A DNA stretch of 39,089 bases. It comes from Pseudomonas sp. K2I15 (lineage in GTDB: Bacteria; Pseudomonadota; Gammaproteobacteria; Pseudomonadales; Pseudomonadaceae). Shown here piece after piece: positions 24,159-30,995 of the stretch; the stretch's first letter is position 1, and every line of letters starts with the position of its first letter. The notes below the pieces were generated by a model, which saw nothing but the letters and a program-made list of their open reading frames with translations, made no database searches and was not told the DNA's origin. Location: positions 1-39,089 of the forward strand of contig NZ_NIXO01000055.1 of assembly GCF_002204795.1 (NCBI RefSeq). Direction: 5' to 3'. Position numbers and translations under genes: made by a program.

Positions 24159-25142
24159 GTGCGGGGCAAGGAATGGATAGTTGGATGGCTGGTGCTGGTG
24201 GGCCTGGGGTTTTCGACGCAGGTCATGGCCGCGTGTTCGGTGCCGGGAACTACCTCGCCGGCCAGCTTTGGCACGATCAGTTCGATGACGGTGCGCACCG
24301 CCGCCCAGACCAGCTCCACCAGCAACGCCGGGTTGAACTGCGGGCCTACGCTGATCTCGCTGTTGGCGGCCAGTGATCACTTCTATGCGACCATCACCTC
24401 GGCAACCACCGGCATGGTCGGCCCTACCGGGGATGTCATCGGGTATACGATTTACGGCAATAACAGCGCCAGTTATCCGATCACCCGTGGTACCCAATTC
24501 GATTTCGGCGCAACAGGTATTGCCCAGAACCTGGGCCTGGTTTCCGGGCCGGGTACCAAAACCTTGCCGCTTTACCTGAGCTCGATCACCGGCAGCAACG
24601 TGGCTGCCGGCCTCTACACCGAGACATTAACCATCGCCTGGGTCTGGAACTATTGCTCGGTCCTGGGGGTTGGCTCCCTGTGTGCCATAAGGGATAGCGG
24701 CACTGGCACGGCTTCCCTGACGGTCAGCATGACAGTGAGCAACGACTGCCAGATCACCGCGCCCAATATCAGTTTTGGCAGCGCGCCGGTGATCAGTGGT
24801 TTTTCCAGCGTGAACGGGCAGGCCACGATTACCTGCACCAAAGGCAGTGCCTACACCGTGGGCATCAGCGACGGCCAGAACCCGGTGAGTGTGGGAGGGC
24901 AGCGGCGAATGATCTCGGGGAGCAACTTCCTGAATTACGACATCTTCAAAAGCGCCACCAGCACCCGCTGGGGCAGCGTGACCACCGCCCGGCGCGCCAG
25001 CTCCACCGCCGAGGTGAATCCCGGGAACGGCCTGGGCACCGGCAGCCAGGTGTTCAACTACAACGCCGCGATCTATACCAACCAGACCACACCGCCGGCC
25101 GGCACCTACGTCGACAACGTGGTGCTGGATGTGGGCTTCTAG
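24159..25142 (+). CDS. Two-domain spore coat U tip adhesin (CsuE/CupE6-like)
   Basis: This protein of about 327 residues has a signal peptide (IVGWLVLVGLGFSTQVMAAC) and two consecutive spore-coat-U domains. The first spans about residues 25-165 (NAGLNCGPTLISLLAASDHF). The second spans about 185-327 (VSNDCQITAPNISFGSAPVI, ATITCTKGSAYTV). This matches the adhesin at the pilus tip in Csu and CupE systems. GTG 24159 is preferred because AGGAG lies seven bases upstream; a GTG at 24153 sits too close to that site. The TAG stop overlaps, by the four bases CTAG, the stop of the convergent anti-sigma gene. Confidence 0.9.
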   Translation: MRGKEWIVGWLVLVGLGFSTQVMAACSVPGTTSPASFGTISSMTVRTAAQTSSTSNAGLNCGPTLISLLAASDHFYATITSATTGMVGPTGDVIGYTIYGNNSASYPITRGTQFDFGATGIAQNLGLVSGPGTKTLPLYLSSITGSNVAAGLYTETLTIAWVWNYCSVLGVGSLCAIRDSGTGTASLTVSMTVSNDCQITAPNISFGSAPVISGFSSVNGQATITCTKGSAYTVGISDGQNPVSVGGQRRMISGSNFLNYDIFKSATSTRWGSVTTARRASSTAEVNPGNGLGTGSQVFNYNAAIYTNQTTPPAGTYVDNVVLDVGF

Positions 25143-25891
25143 AAGCGCATCGTCTGCTTGAGCATCTGCGTGGTGGACGGGTCTTGCGGGCTGACCATCG
25201 CATAGTTGTAGCCCGCGCCCGACCAGTATTCGGCCTGCAGCCCATCGGCACTGCGGCTGCCACGGGGCAGGAATTTGTTCTCCGGGCCTGGCGGGCGGAT
25301 GTAGAAACTGATGCGCCGCCCTTGCCGGTCTTCATACAGCACCATGGCCGCCGCACCTTGTTCGGTGCTGAGCAGGCGCCCGCTGACCGCCTTGAACCCG
25401 GCCTGGCTCAGGTCCGGCAGGCGGTAGGCCTGGTTGAAGTACCGGTCGAGCCAGCCTTGCATGTCGCCACCGCTTTGCACGTGGTAGTCGGCGGGCAGGA
25501 TGCCGTCCTGGGCGAACAGGCGGTAGGCCTGCATCGCGTCGGTCATGGGCAACATGTTGTCGGCCATGGTTGCCTGGCGGGCCTGCCAGCCGCCCAGGCC
25601 GCCCACGCTCACGGCGATCAACAGCACGGCAGCGGTCGCAAGGTGACGGCGTGACTGGCGTTTGACCCGCTGGCGAATCAGGGCCGGGTCCAGCTCGGGG
25701 TTGGCCGGCTGTTGCAGCGCGCCGCTCAAGGACGCCCGCAGGTGCTGTGCGTCCTGTTGCCAGGCGTGCACCTGGGCGGCGACGTCCGGGTGGGCCGCCA
25801 GCCAGGTTTCGAGCTGGCGGCGGTCGGCGTCCAGGAGCTGGTGGTCGACGTAGGCATGCAAATCGCGTTCGCTGGGAGGCAGGCTGATCAT
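25139..25891 (-). CDS. Membrane anti-sigma factor
   Basis: This 250-residue protein has an N-terminal cytosolic helical region that starts SLPPSERDLHAYVDHQLLDA, as in many ECF anti-sigma factors. One transmembrane helix lies at about residues 86-105 (LATAAVLLIAVSVGG), followed by a periplasmic domain of about 145 residues. No HxxxCxxC zinc motif is present, so it is not a ChrR/RsrA type. Its ATG overlaps the sigma gene stop by four bases (25888-25891), which is strong evidence that it pairs with that sigma factor. The periplasmic part probably senses the stress. Confidence 0.88.
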   Translation of the reverse strand: MISLPPSERDLHAYVDHQLLDADRRQLETWLAAHPDVAAQVHAWQQDAQHLRASLSGALQQPANPELDPALIRQRVKRQSRRHLATAAVLLIAVSVGGLGGWQARQATMADNMLPMTDAMQAYRLFAQDGILPADYHVQSGGDMQGWLDRYFNQAYRLPDLSQAGFKAVSGRLLSTEQGAAAMVLYEDRQGRRISFYIRPPGPENKFLPRGSRSADGLQAEYWSGAGYNYAMVSPQDPSTTQMLKQTMRF

Positions 25892-26394
25892 TTGAGTATC
25901 CGCAGGGCAGGGCTGGTGATTTCGCCGTCGCTGAGCTGGCGCAGGGCTTGGCGCGCGCGGGACAGGCGAGACATCACGGTGCCCAACGGCACCTCAAGGA
26001 TGTCGGCGACTTCTTTGTAGCTCAAGCCTTCCACCGAGACCCACAGCAGCAGCGCGCGCTGTTCGGTGTTCAGTTTGTCGAAGGCTTGCAGGGTCGATTG
26101 CGCGATGACGGTGCGCTCGACCGATGGCTGCGAATCATCGCGACCGGTGAAAAATTCCAACAGGCGCGTGTAACGCCGGGAACGCCGGTGGGCATCGAGA
26201 AACTGCCGGTAGAGGATCGAGAACAGCCAGGCGCGCAAGTCGCCTTCGAGGCGTTTGTCGGCCCAACTGATGATCGCGCGTTCAAGGCTGGCCTGCACCA
26301 GGTCATCGGCGCTGCTGCTGTTACGCGTCAGGGACACGGCAAAACGCCGCAACCTGGGGATGAGTTCACGTAACTGTTCGTCGAGTTCGTGCAT
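25888..26394 (-). CDS. ECF-subfamily RNA polymerase sigma factor
   Basis: This 168-residue sigma factor has only regions 2 and 4. Region 2 contains SSADDLVQASLERAI and DLRAWLFSILYRQFLDAHRR for -10 recognition. Region 4 contains LSYKEVADILEVPLGTVMSR for -35 recognition. ATG 26394 is chosen because upstream residues of the longer frame are unlike the family and would cover the promoter. It is cotranscribed with the anti-sigma gene. Its own promoter and that of the divergent peroxidase gene carry the same signature, indicating autoregulation and control of the peroxidase/b561 pair. Confidence 0.93.
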   Translation of the reverse strand: MHELDEQLRELIPRLRRFAVSLTRNSSSADDLVQASLERAIISWADKRLEGDLRAWLFSILYRQFLDAHRRSRRYTRLLEFFTGRDDSQPSVERTVIAQSTLQAFDKLNTEQRALLLWVSVEGLSYKEVADILEVPLGTVMSRLSRARQALRQLSDGEITSPALRILK

Positions 26395-26429
26395 GAGGTT
26401 CTGGCTAGTCACTACGCTGGGACTAGGAA

Positions 26430-26454
26430 GACGTCCGGCGTTGAAGGTTATTCC
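26430..26454 (-). promoter_or_regulatory. Predicted ECF promoter of the sigma/anti-sigma operon
   Basis: On the minus strand GGAATA (26449-26454) is followed after 15 bases by CGTC (26430-26433), 36 bases before the sigma start codon. The pattern is identical in motif and spacing to the divergent promoter at 26483-26507. Confidence 0.75.
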
Positions 26455-26482
26455 AGGCCAATAAAAATAAACAGCAGGCCAG

Positions 26483-26507
26483 GGAATAGAGTGCGCTGGC
26501 GTTCGTC
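26483..26507 (+). promoter_or_regulatory. Predicted ECF promoter of the peroxidase/cytochrome b561 operon
   Basis: GGAATA (26483-26488) and CGTC (26504-26507) are separated by 15 bases, 58 bases upstream of the peroxidase ATG. It mirrors the promoter of the divergent sigma operon. Confidence 0.75.
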
Positions 26508-26565
26508 CCAAGTGTTCCGACCTTATGTTTCAACCACTCAAGGCCTCTGGCCCTGGAGTTATTTC

Positions 26566-27648
26566 ATGGTAGATCACTCATCACCGCCCCGTCCGCCGCT
26601 GAGCACCGCAAGCCTGATCATTCGGTTGGCCAGTATCGGCGTGGTGGTTGCAGTCGTCGCCGGGGCGTTTGCCTACGTTAACGGCAGCCTCGACCCACAG
26701 CGGTTGCGCCCCAAAACCCTGGTCAACGCCCTGGAAACCAACAACGGCCTGCACCCTGGCTACCGTCGCAACCATGCCAAGGGCGTGTGCGTGGCCGGTT
26801 ATTTCGAGAGCAGCTCCGAGGCGCGCCAGTACTCCAGTGCCCAAGTCTTCAGCGAGGCGCGCACGCCGGTTATCGGCCGTTTTGCGCTGCCCAGCGGTAA
26901 CCCGTATGCGCCCGACAGCAGCGTGCCAATCCGCAGTTTTGCCCTGCAGTTCAGCTTGGCCAACGGCCAGCAATGGCGCACCGGAATGAACAGCATGCCG
27001 GTGTTCCCGGTGGGTACGCCCGAGGCCTTCTTTGCGATGCTCAAGGCCGGCGCACCGGACCCGGCCACCGGCAAGCCGAACCCCACAGCCATGCCGGCGT
27101 TCTTTGCGGCGCATCCCGAGACCGCGCCGTTCCTGGCCTGGGTCAAGACCGCCAAGCCATCCGCCAGCTATGCCACTGAAACCTATAACGGCATCAATGC
27201 GTTTTACCTGGTGAACGCCAGCGGCCAACGCCAAGCCGTGCGCTGGGGCGTGGTGCCACTAAGCCAGGACGCCGCGGGTGCCACCGCGCCTGCCGGCAGC
27301 GATTTCCTCGAAAAAGACCTGGCACAGCGCCTGGCGGCCGGGCCGTTGCGCTGGCAGTTGAACGTTACTGTGGCCAACCCGGCAGACCCGGTGGACGACG
27401 CCAGCAAAACCTGGACCGGCGAGCACAAGGTGCTGAACGCGGGCACCCTGGTGCTGGAACGCAGCCAGCCGCAAATGGACGGTGATTGCCGTGACATCAA
27501 CTTCGACCCACTGATTCTGCCGAGCGGTATCGAAGCCTCGAATGACCCACTGCTGGCCGCCCGTTCGGCGGCGTACGCCAGTTCTTACCTGCGTCGCACC
27601 AGCGAAGTCAGCCAACTGCACAGCGCCCCTGAGGAGTCGAAACCATGA
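26566..27648 (+). CDS. Catalase-family peroxidase (SrpA-like), membrane-anchored
   Basis: This 360-residue heme protein is smaller than true catalases (480 or more residues). A hydrophobic segment at about residues 20-42 (IRLASIGVVVAVVAGAFAYV) would export or anchor it with the enzyme domain in the periplasm. The distal heme histidine is expected in NHAKGVCVAGYF, and a proximal R...Y pattern lies near the C-terminus in RSAAYASSYLRR. Members use peroxides as oxidants and usually pair with a cytochrome b561 that could supply electrons, as here, where the next gene overlaps by four bases. ATG 26566 is used; the longer frame would run across the promoter. Confidence 0.9.
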   Translation: MVDHSSPPRPPLSTASLIIRLASIGVVVAVVAGAFAYVNGSLDPQRLRPKTLVNALETNNGLHPGYRRNHAKGVCVAGYFESSSEARQYSSAQVFSEARTPVIGRFALPSGNPYAPDSSVPIRSFALQFSLANGQQWRTGMNSMPVFPVGTPEAFFAMLKAGAPDPATGKPNPTAMPAFFAAHPETAPFLAWVKTAKPSASYATETYNGINAFYLVNASGQRQAVRWGVVPLSQDAAGATAPAGSDFLEKDLAQRLAAGPLRWQLNVTVANPADPVDDASKTWTGEHKVLNAGTLVLERSQPQMDGDCRDINFDPLILPSGIEASNDPLLAARSAAYASSYLRRTSEVSQLHSAPEESKP

Positions 27649-28184
27649 ATGCTCAACCCCGGTTTTTCGCCCCGCTGGCGCGGCTGCTGCATTGGCTGAT
27701 GGCGTTGATGATCATCGCCATGCTGTTTATCGGCGCAGGTATGGTGGCCTCGGTGTCGGAACGCCATGAGTGGCTGATCCACCTGCACAAGCCGTTGGGC
27801 ATTGCGATTTTGGCGCTGGTGATCGTGCGTTTGGTGGTGCGTTTTTCCACACGTCAGCCGCCGCTTCCGGCTGACTTGCCACTGTGGCAAGTGCTGGCGG
27901 CCAAGGCGTCCCACGTGGTGCTGTATGCCTTGATGCTGGTGTTGCCGCTGCTGGGTTGGGCGATGATTTCGGCGGCCGGCGATCCGGTGATGCTCAGCAG
28001 TTCAGTGCAACTGCCGGCGTTGGTGGGGGCGAATGCACCGTTGTTTGCCGTGTTGCGCAAGGCCCACGGTTACCTGGCTTATTTGCTGTTTCTGACGGTG
28101 TTGCTGCACCTGGCAGCGGCGCTGTTCCACGGGTTGATCCGGCGTGACGGCGTGCTGCAAAGCATGATCGGCACCAAGGACTGA
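27645..28184 (+). CDS. Cytochrome b561 partner of the peroxidase
   Basis: This 179-residue inner-membrane protein has four transmembrane helices with the b561 heme histidines in LLHWLMALM, HLHKPLGIA, SHVVLYALMLVLPLLGW and HLAAALFHGLI. Its ATG overlaps the peroxidase stop (ATGA), so the two are translationally coupled. It probably passes electrons from the quinol pool to the periplasmic peroxidase, giving peroxide detoxification under control of the divergent ECF sigma factor. This role is inferred from pairing, not shown. Confidence 0.92.
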   Translation: MNAQPRFFAPLARLLHWLMALMIIAMLFIGAGMVASVSERHEWLIHLHKPLGIAILALVIVRLVVRFSTRQPPLPADLPLWQVLAAKASHVVLYALMLVLPLLGWAMISAAGDPVMLSSSVQLPALVGANAPLFAVLRKAHGYLAYLLFLTVLLHLAAALFHGLIRRDGVLQSMIGTKD

Positions 28185-28191
28185 TGCCTTG

Positions 28192-28227
28192 CCCGGCGAC
28201 GGCGGCGGTGGTGCAGCCGTCGCTGGG
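28192..28227. terminator. GC-rich hairpin between convergent b561 and carboxypeptidase genes
   Basis: CCCGGCGACGGC and GCCGTCGCTGGG can pair over 12 bp with one wobble, around a 12-base loop, eight bases after the b561 stop. There is no T run, so it may stop transcription weakly or only protect the 3' end. Confidence 0.4.
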
Positions 28228-28239
28228 GGCAGTCGAGGG

Positions 28240-29391
28240 TTAGCGCAGTACGCCGACGATATCCGCGACGCTGCTCAAGACATCCTTGCCCAATTGCATC
28301 GAGCGTTTGCCCGACCAGCCAGTGTGCGGGTTGGGCGCATCGTCGTTGTCCTTGAAGGGCATTTCCAGGGTCAGCGACAGGCAGTCGAATTTCTCGCCGA
28401 CGCTGTTGCACGCCAGCGTCATGTTGGCTTCGCCCGGCAGGTCGCGGGTGTAGCCGTGCACGGTCTGGAAGTCGCGGGTGAGGCCGCTCAAGTGGCTGCG
28501 CAAGTGTTTCTCCAAGCGCTCGATACGCGGCGTGTAGCCGGGGTTGCCTTCACAACCGGCGGTGAACACGTAGGGGATTTCTTCGTCGCCGTGGATATCC
28601 AGGAACAGGTCAACGCCATACTTTTCCATTTGCTGCTGCACGAACAGCACTTCGGGGCTGATCTCCTGGCTTGCACTTTGCCAGGCGCGGTTGAGGTCCT
28701 GGCCCATGGCGTTGGTGCGCAGATGGCCATGGAACGCGCCATCGGGGTTCATGTTCGGCACTAGGTACAGGTCGGCGGCGGCCAGCAGTTTTTTCAGCTC
28801 GGTGTCACCGTCCTGTTGCAGGCGTTCGATAATGCCTTCCATAAACCATTCAGCCATGTGCTCGCCGGGATGCTGCTGGGCGATGATCCAGACCTTGCGC
28901 TTGTTGGCCTCGCCTTTGCCTCGGCGCAGCAGCTGGATATCACGGCCTTCGACACTTTTGCCGGTGGCCAGCAATTGCGTGCCGGCGCGGTTCAGCGCCT
29001 GGTCGATCAGCCAGTCGTGGCGTTCGCGGCTGTAGGGTTCGAAGTAGGCGAACCAGGCCTGTTTTTCACGGGTTTCGAGGGTGATGTGCAGCGTCTCGCC
29101 ATCAAAGCGAGTGGGCACCCGAAACCAGTTGATATGGTCGTAGGACGCCACGGCGTTGTAGCCACTCCAGGCGTGCTTATAGGAAGAATGGCCAGCGTTG
29201 CTCAGGCGGAAGGTGTGGGTGTGGCCCACGTGCATGCCTTCGGCCTTGAAGTGGAACCACTGGAAGTGCTGGCTGCGTGTGTCTGGCTTGATGGCCAGCA
29301 GCAACTGGTGGGCATCACTGGCGTCGAGCACCTGGATATTGCCGCTGTCGAAGTCGGTGCTGATCTTGATGGAGGTCAAGGCCACGGTCAT
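28240..29391 (-). CDS. Cytosolic-type M14 zinc carboxypeptidase
   Basis: This 383-residue protein is without a signal peptide. An N-terminal beta-rich domain (about 1-125, with GHTHTFRLSNA) precedes the M14 peptidase domain, a layout of the cytosolic carboxypeptidase (AGTPBP1/Nna1-like) subfamily found in many proteobacteria. Zinc ligands are expected in QQHPGEHMAEWF (His and Glu) and DIHGDEE (His). Substrate-binding is indicated by NMNPDGAFHGHLR and NRAW, and the catalytic glutamate lies in SLTLEMPFKD. Eukaryotic relatives trim C-terminal glutamates from tubulin; the bacterial substrates are unknown. It is a single gene. Confidence 0.9.
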   Translation of the reverse strand: MTVALTSIKISTDFDSGNIQVLDASDAHQLLLAIKPDTRSQHFQWFHFKAEGMHVGHTHTFRLSNAGHSSYKHAWSGYNAVASYDHINWFRVPTRFDGETLHITLETREKQAWFAYFEPYSRERHDWLIDQALNRAGTQLLATGKSVEGRDIQLLRRGKGEANKRKVWIIAQQHPGEHMAEWFMEGIIERLQQDGDTELKKLLAAADLYLVPNMNPDGAFHGHLRTNAMGQDLNRAWQSASQEISPEVLFVQQQMEKYGVDLFLDIHGDEEIPYVFTAGCEGNPGYTPRIERLEKHLRSHLSGLTRDFQTVHGYTRDLPGEANMTLACNSVGEKFDCLSLTLEMPFKDNDDAPNPHTGWSGKRSMQLGKDVLSSVADIVGVLR

Positions 29392-29517
29392 AGTCTGGTT
29401 GCCTGAATATGAGTGTTGTGGCGGGCATTTTACACCGGAGCGGGGTAAAGCCTGGATGCAATTTTGCGGGGGGAATAGGGGGGCGTCGTCCTTGACGCCG
29501 GAGCAGCTTAGAATCTA

Positions 29518-29532
29518 TGAGATTGATTCTCA
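29518..29532. promoter_or_regulatory. Short dyad upstream of the carboxypeptidase gene
   Basis: TGAGA and TCTCA flank five bases in an AT-rich stretch 127 bases upstream of the carboxypeptidase start. It weakly resembles Fur- or TonB-type operators, but the match is not good enough for a call. Confidence 0.2.
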
Positions 29533-29664
29533 AGTGCTATTTTTGAAAGATCCGGCCTAGAGCGCTCGATCGACTTTCTTTTGGCGATAGTCTTTTGCTA
29601 CCATGCGCGCCATCAAGCAACACACAGTCTTCATTAGCCTGAAGCCACGCCAGGAAAAACTGGC

Positions 29665-29780
29665 AAAAAAAAGACCCGGCCAAAGAGCCGGGTCAAAAAC
29701 CGTGATTAGCCTGATGAGGAGATATTCCAAGAGTCCGACCTAAGGTCTCTTGGGCTATCGACTGATCTCGCGATCAGCTG
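29665..29780 (-). ncRNA. prrF: PrrF-type iron-responsive small RNA
   Basis: The minus strand from about 29780 encodes an RNA of about 116 nt. It has a 5' hairpin (CTGATCGCGAGATCAG), an unpaired middle with ATCTCCTCATCAGGCTAATC, and the tail CACGGTTTTTGACCCGGC leading into a GACCCGGC/GCCGGGTC terminator with eight T residues. These blocks match what I recall of P. aeruginosa PrrF1 and PrrF2, functional analogues of RyhB. PrrF RNAs are made when iron is scarce and, with Hfq, repress mRNAs for iron-containing proteins. The Fur box directly upstream supports this. The start is inferred from the promoter; the end is set by the terminator. Confidence 0.88.
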
Positions 29781-29782
29781 GG

Positions 29783-29814
29783 TCCAATAATAATCATTAT
29801 CATTTGCAAGTCAA
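29783..29814 (-). promoter_or_regulatory. Promoter and Fur box of the PrrF-type sRNA
   Basis: On the minus strand TTGACT (29809-29814) and TATTAT (29787-29792) form a sigma-70 promoter with a 16-base spacer. A Fur box overlaps it at about 29783-29804 (core GATAATGATTATTATTG), about 15 of 19 positions matching the GATAATGATAATCATTATC consensus. Iron-loaded Fur would block the promoter. Confidence 0.85.
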
Positions 29815-29855
29815 ATGTTTTTATCCCTCAGATAGAAATTTTTTTGCTTCGCTCG

Positions 29856-30218
29856 CTACATCCTGGTCGAGTGTTCGGTGTCCCTTGCCGAAAGCCGCAG
29901 CGACCGCTCCACCATCACCTTCGCCATATCAATCAAATAGACCACTGAAAACGCCAGGTCCCGGTTATTGCCGTGGGCGCTGTTTGCTGATTCGTACGCG
30001 GTGGCCGCGGCGCTGCGCAGCAGGTCGGAGGCGTGGACCAGGGCTTCCTCGTCGCTGATGCCTGGCTTGACCTCGAACAAGGTGTCGTCAACGGAGGGCG
30101 GCGCCACCTCCTCTTTCAGGTAATAGTCCAGCGCGCGTTGGGCGGCGCCACTGCTGCGCATGAACAGCAGCTCGTCTTCATCGCAGGTGTCGGGCAGGGG
30201 ATACGGGGTTGTCGTCAT
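29856..30218 (-). CDS. Small DUF6124-like Pseudomonas protein
   Basis: This is a 120-residue acidic, soluble protein. The pattern AAQRALDYYLKEE, a Pro-containing linker with LFEVKPGISDEEALVHASDLL, then two helices rich in Ala with YLIDMAKVMVERSL, fits the DUF6124/DUF3077 group of small proteins common in Pseudomonas genomes. Its function is unknown. It is divergent from the S24 repressor gene, with two palindromes in the 129-bp gap, and lies just upstream of the PrrF-type sRNA on the same strand. The repressor might control it. Confidence 0.75.
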   Translation of the reverse strand: MTTTPYPLPDTCDEDELLFMRSSGAAQRALDYYLKEEVAPPSVDDTLFEVKPGISDEEALVHASDLLRSAAATAYESANSAHGNNRDLAFSVVYLIDMAKVMVERSLRLSARDTEHSTRM

Positions 30219-30260
30219 AAGGTCGGTGCTCTGGGTGGATGTCGAAAGCCTGCACCCGAT

Positions 30261-30272
30261 ATTAGTACTAAT
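30261..30272. promoter_or_regulatory. Perfect 12-bp palindrome between DUF6124-like and repressor genes
   Basis: ATTAGTACTAAT is a perfect palindrome, 43 bases upstream of the DUF6124-like start and 76 upstream of the repressor start. Size and position suit an operator for an XRE-family dimer. Confidence 0.5.
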
Positions 30273-30315
30273 CGTATTTTTGGCGTTTTATTGATTACTA
30301 CAAACTGTTTATTGT

Positions 30316-30333
30316 CGTTGTGAGTGCACAACG
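30316..30333. promoter_or_regulatory. Inverted repeat just upstream of the repressor start
   Basis: CGTTGTG and CACAACG flank the four bases AGTG, ending 14 bases before the repressor ATG. It differs in sequence from the palindrome at 30261 and is a candidate autoregulatory site. Confidence 0.45.
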
Positions 30334-30347
30334 TATGGTCAGGCCCC

Positions 30348-30995
30348 ATGGATAAGTGGATAGCGTTGGTCAAGGCCAACATGAAAGACCGCAAGGTCAC
30401 ACAGGGTCAACTGGCGTTGCGCTTGGGCATGTCCCAGGGCGGGGTCGGCCATTGGTTGAGCAAGCGGCGGGTGCCGAGCCTTGCCGACATGAACCGGGTG
30501 ATGGAGGAGCTGGGCCTTGGCTACCTTGAGGTCGCGCTGGTGGTTCGCGAAAAAGCGGCCGCACCGGTGGAGGAAGAATTGGCGCCAACACCGCACTACA
30601 ACCCGAACTACTGTTACCCGCTGAGCGACGGGAAGGGAGCGTACCAAGTGCAGGAAGAACCCCGGCCTTACGGCGCTGGCCGTTTGCAGATGAGCGACTA
30701 TCACGCCCGTGGTAAAGCGTTCTGGCTGCGGGTGACGGGCAATGCCATGACCGCCCCCAGCGGCTTGAGTATCACCGAGGGCATGATGATTCTGGTGGAC
30801 CCCGCTGTACAGCCCGAGCCCGGCAAACTGGTGGTGGCCGAATGGGCATTTAATCCCCAGGCGATCTTGCGCAAATGGGTCAAGGAAAGCGGCCAGTTTT
30901 ACCTGGTACCGCTTAACCCGACCTACCCGAAAATGCTCTTCAGCGATGAATGCCGAATCATCGGCGTGGTGGTGCAGGCGGTCACGAGGTTTTAG
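30348..30995 (+). CDS. XRE-family repressor with S24-like domain lacking the catalytic serine
   Basis: This 215-residue protein has an N-terminal XRE helix-turn-helix (about residues 14-50; TQGQLALRLGMSQGGVGHWL) and a C-terminal LexA/CI-type S24 domain (about 120-210). It resembles PrtR-like regulators of pyocin and phage genes in Pseudomonas. The nucleophile motif, normally G-D/N-S-M, is GNAM here: residue 133 is Ala (codon GCC). The general-base lysine has an equivalent at Lys176 in AILRKWV. Self-cleavage in response to RecA should therefore be impossible, so the protein would be a stable or ligand-controlled repressor. No phage or bacteriocin genes are nearby. It ends with a four-base overlap of the convergent liuD stop. 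Confidence 0.9.
   Translation: MDKWIALVKANMKDRKVTQGQLALRLGMSQGGVGHWLSKRRVPSLADMNRVMEELGLGYLEVALVVREKAAAPVEEELAPTPHYNPNYCYPLSDGKGAYQVQEEPRPYGAGRLQMSDYHARGKAFWLRVTGNAMTAPSGLSITEGMMILVDPAVQPEPGKLVVAEWAFNPQAILRKWVKESGQFYLVPLNPTYPKMLFSDECRIIGVVVQAVTRF

Noticed and set aside
30324..30347. GTG start at 30324 for the S24 repressor
   Set aside because: It would place the first codons inside the inverted repeat at 30316-30333; ATG 30348 gives a normal XRE N-terminus.
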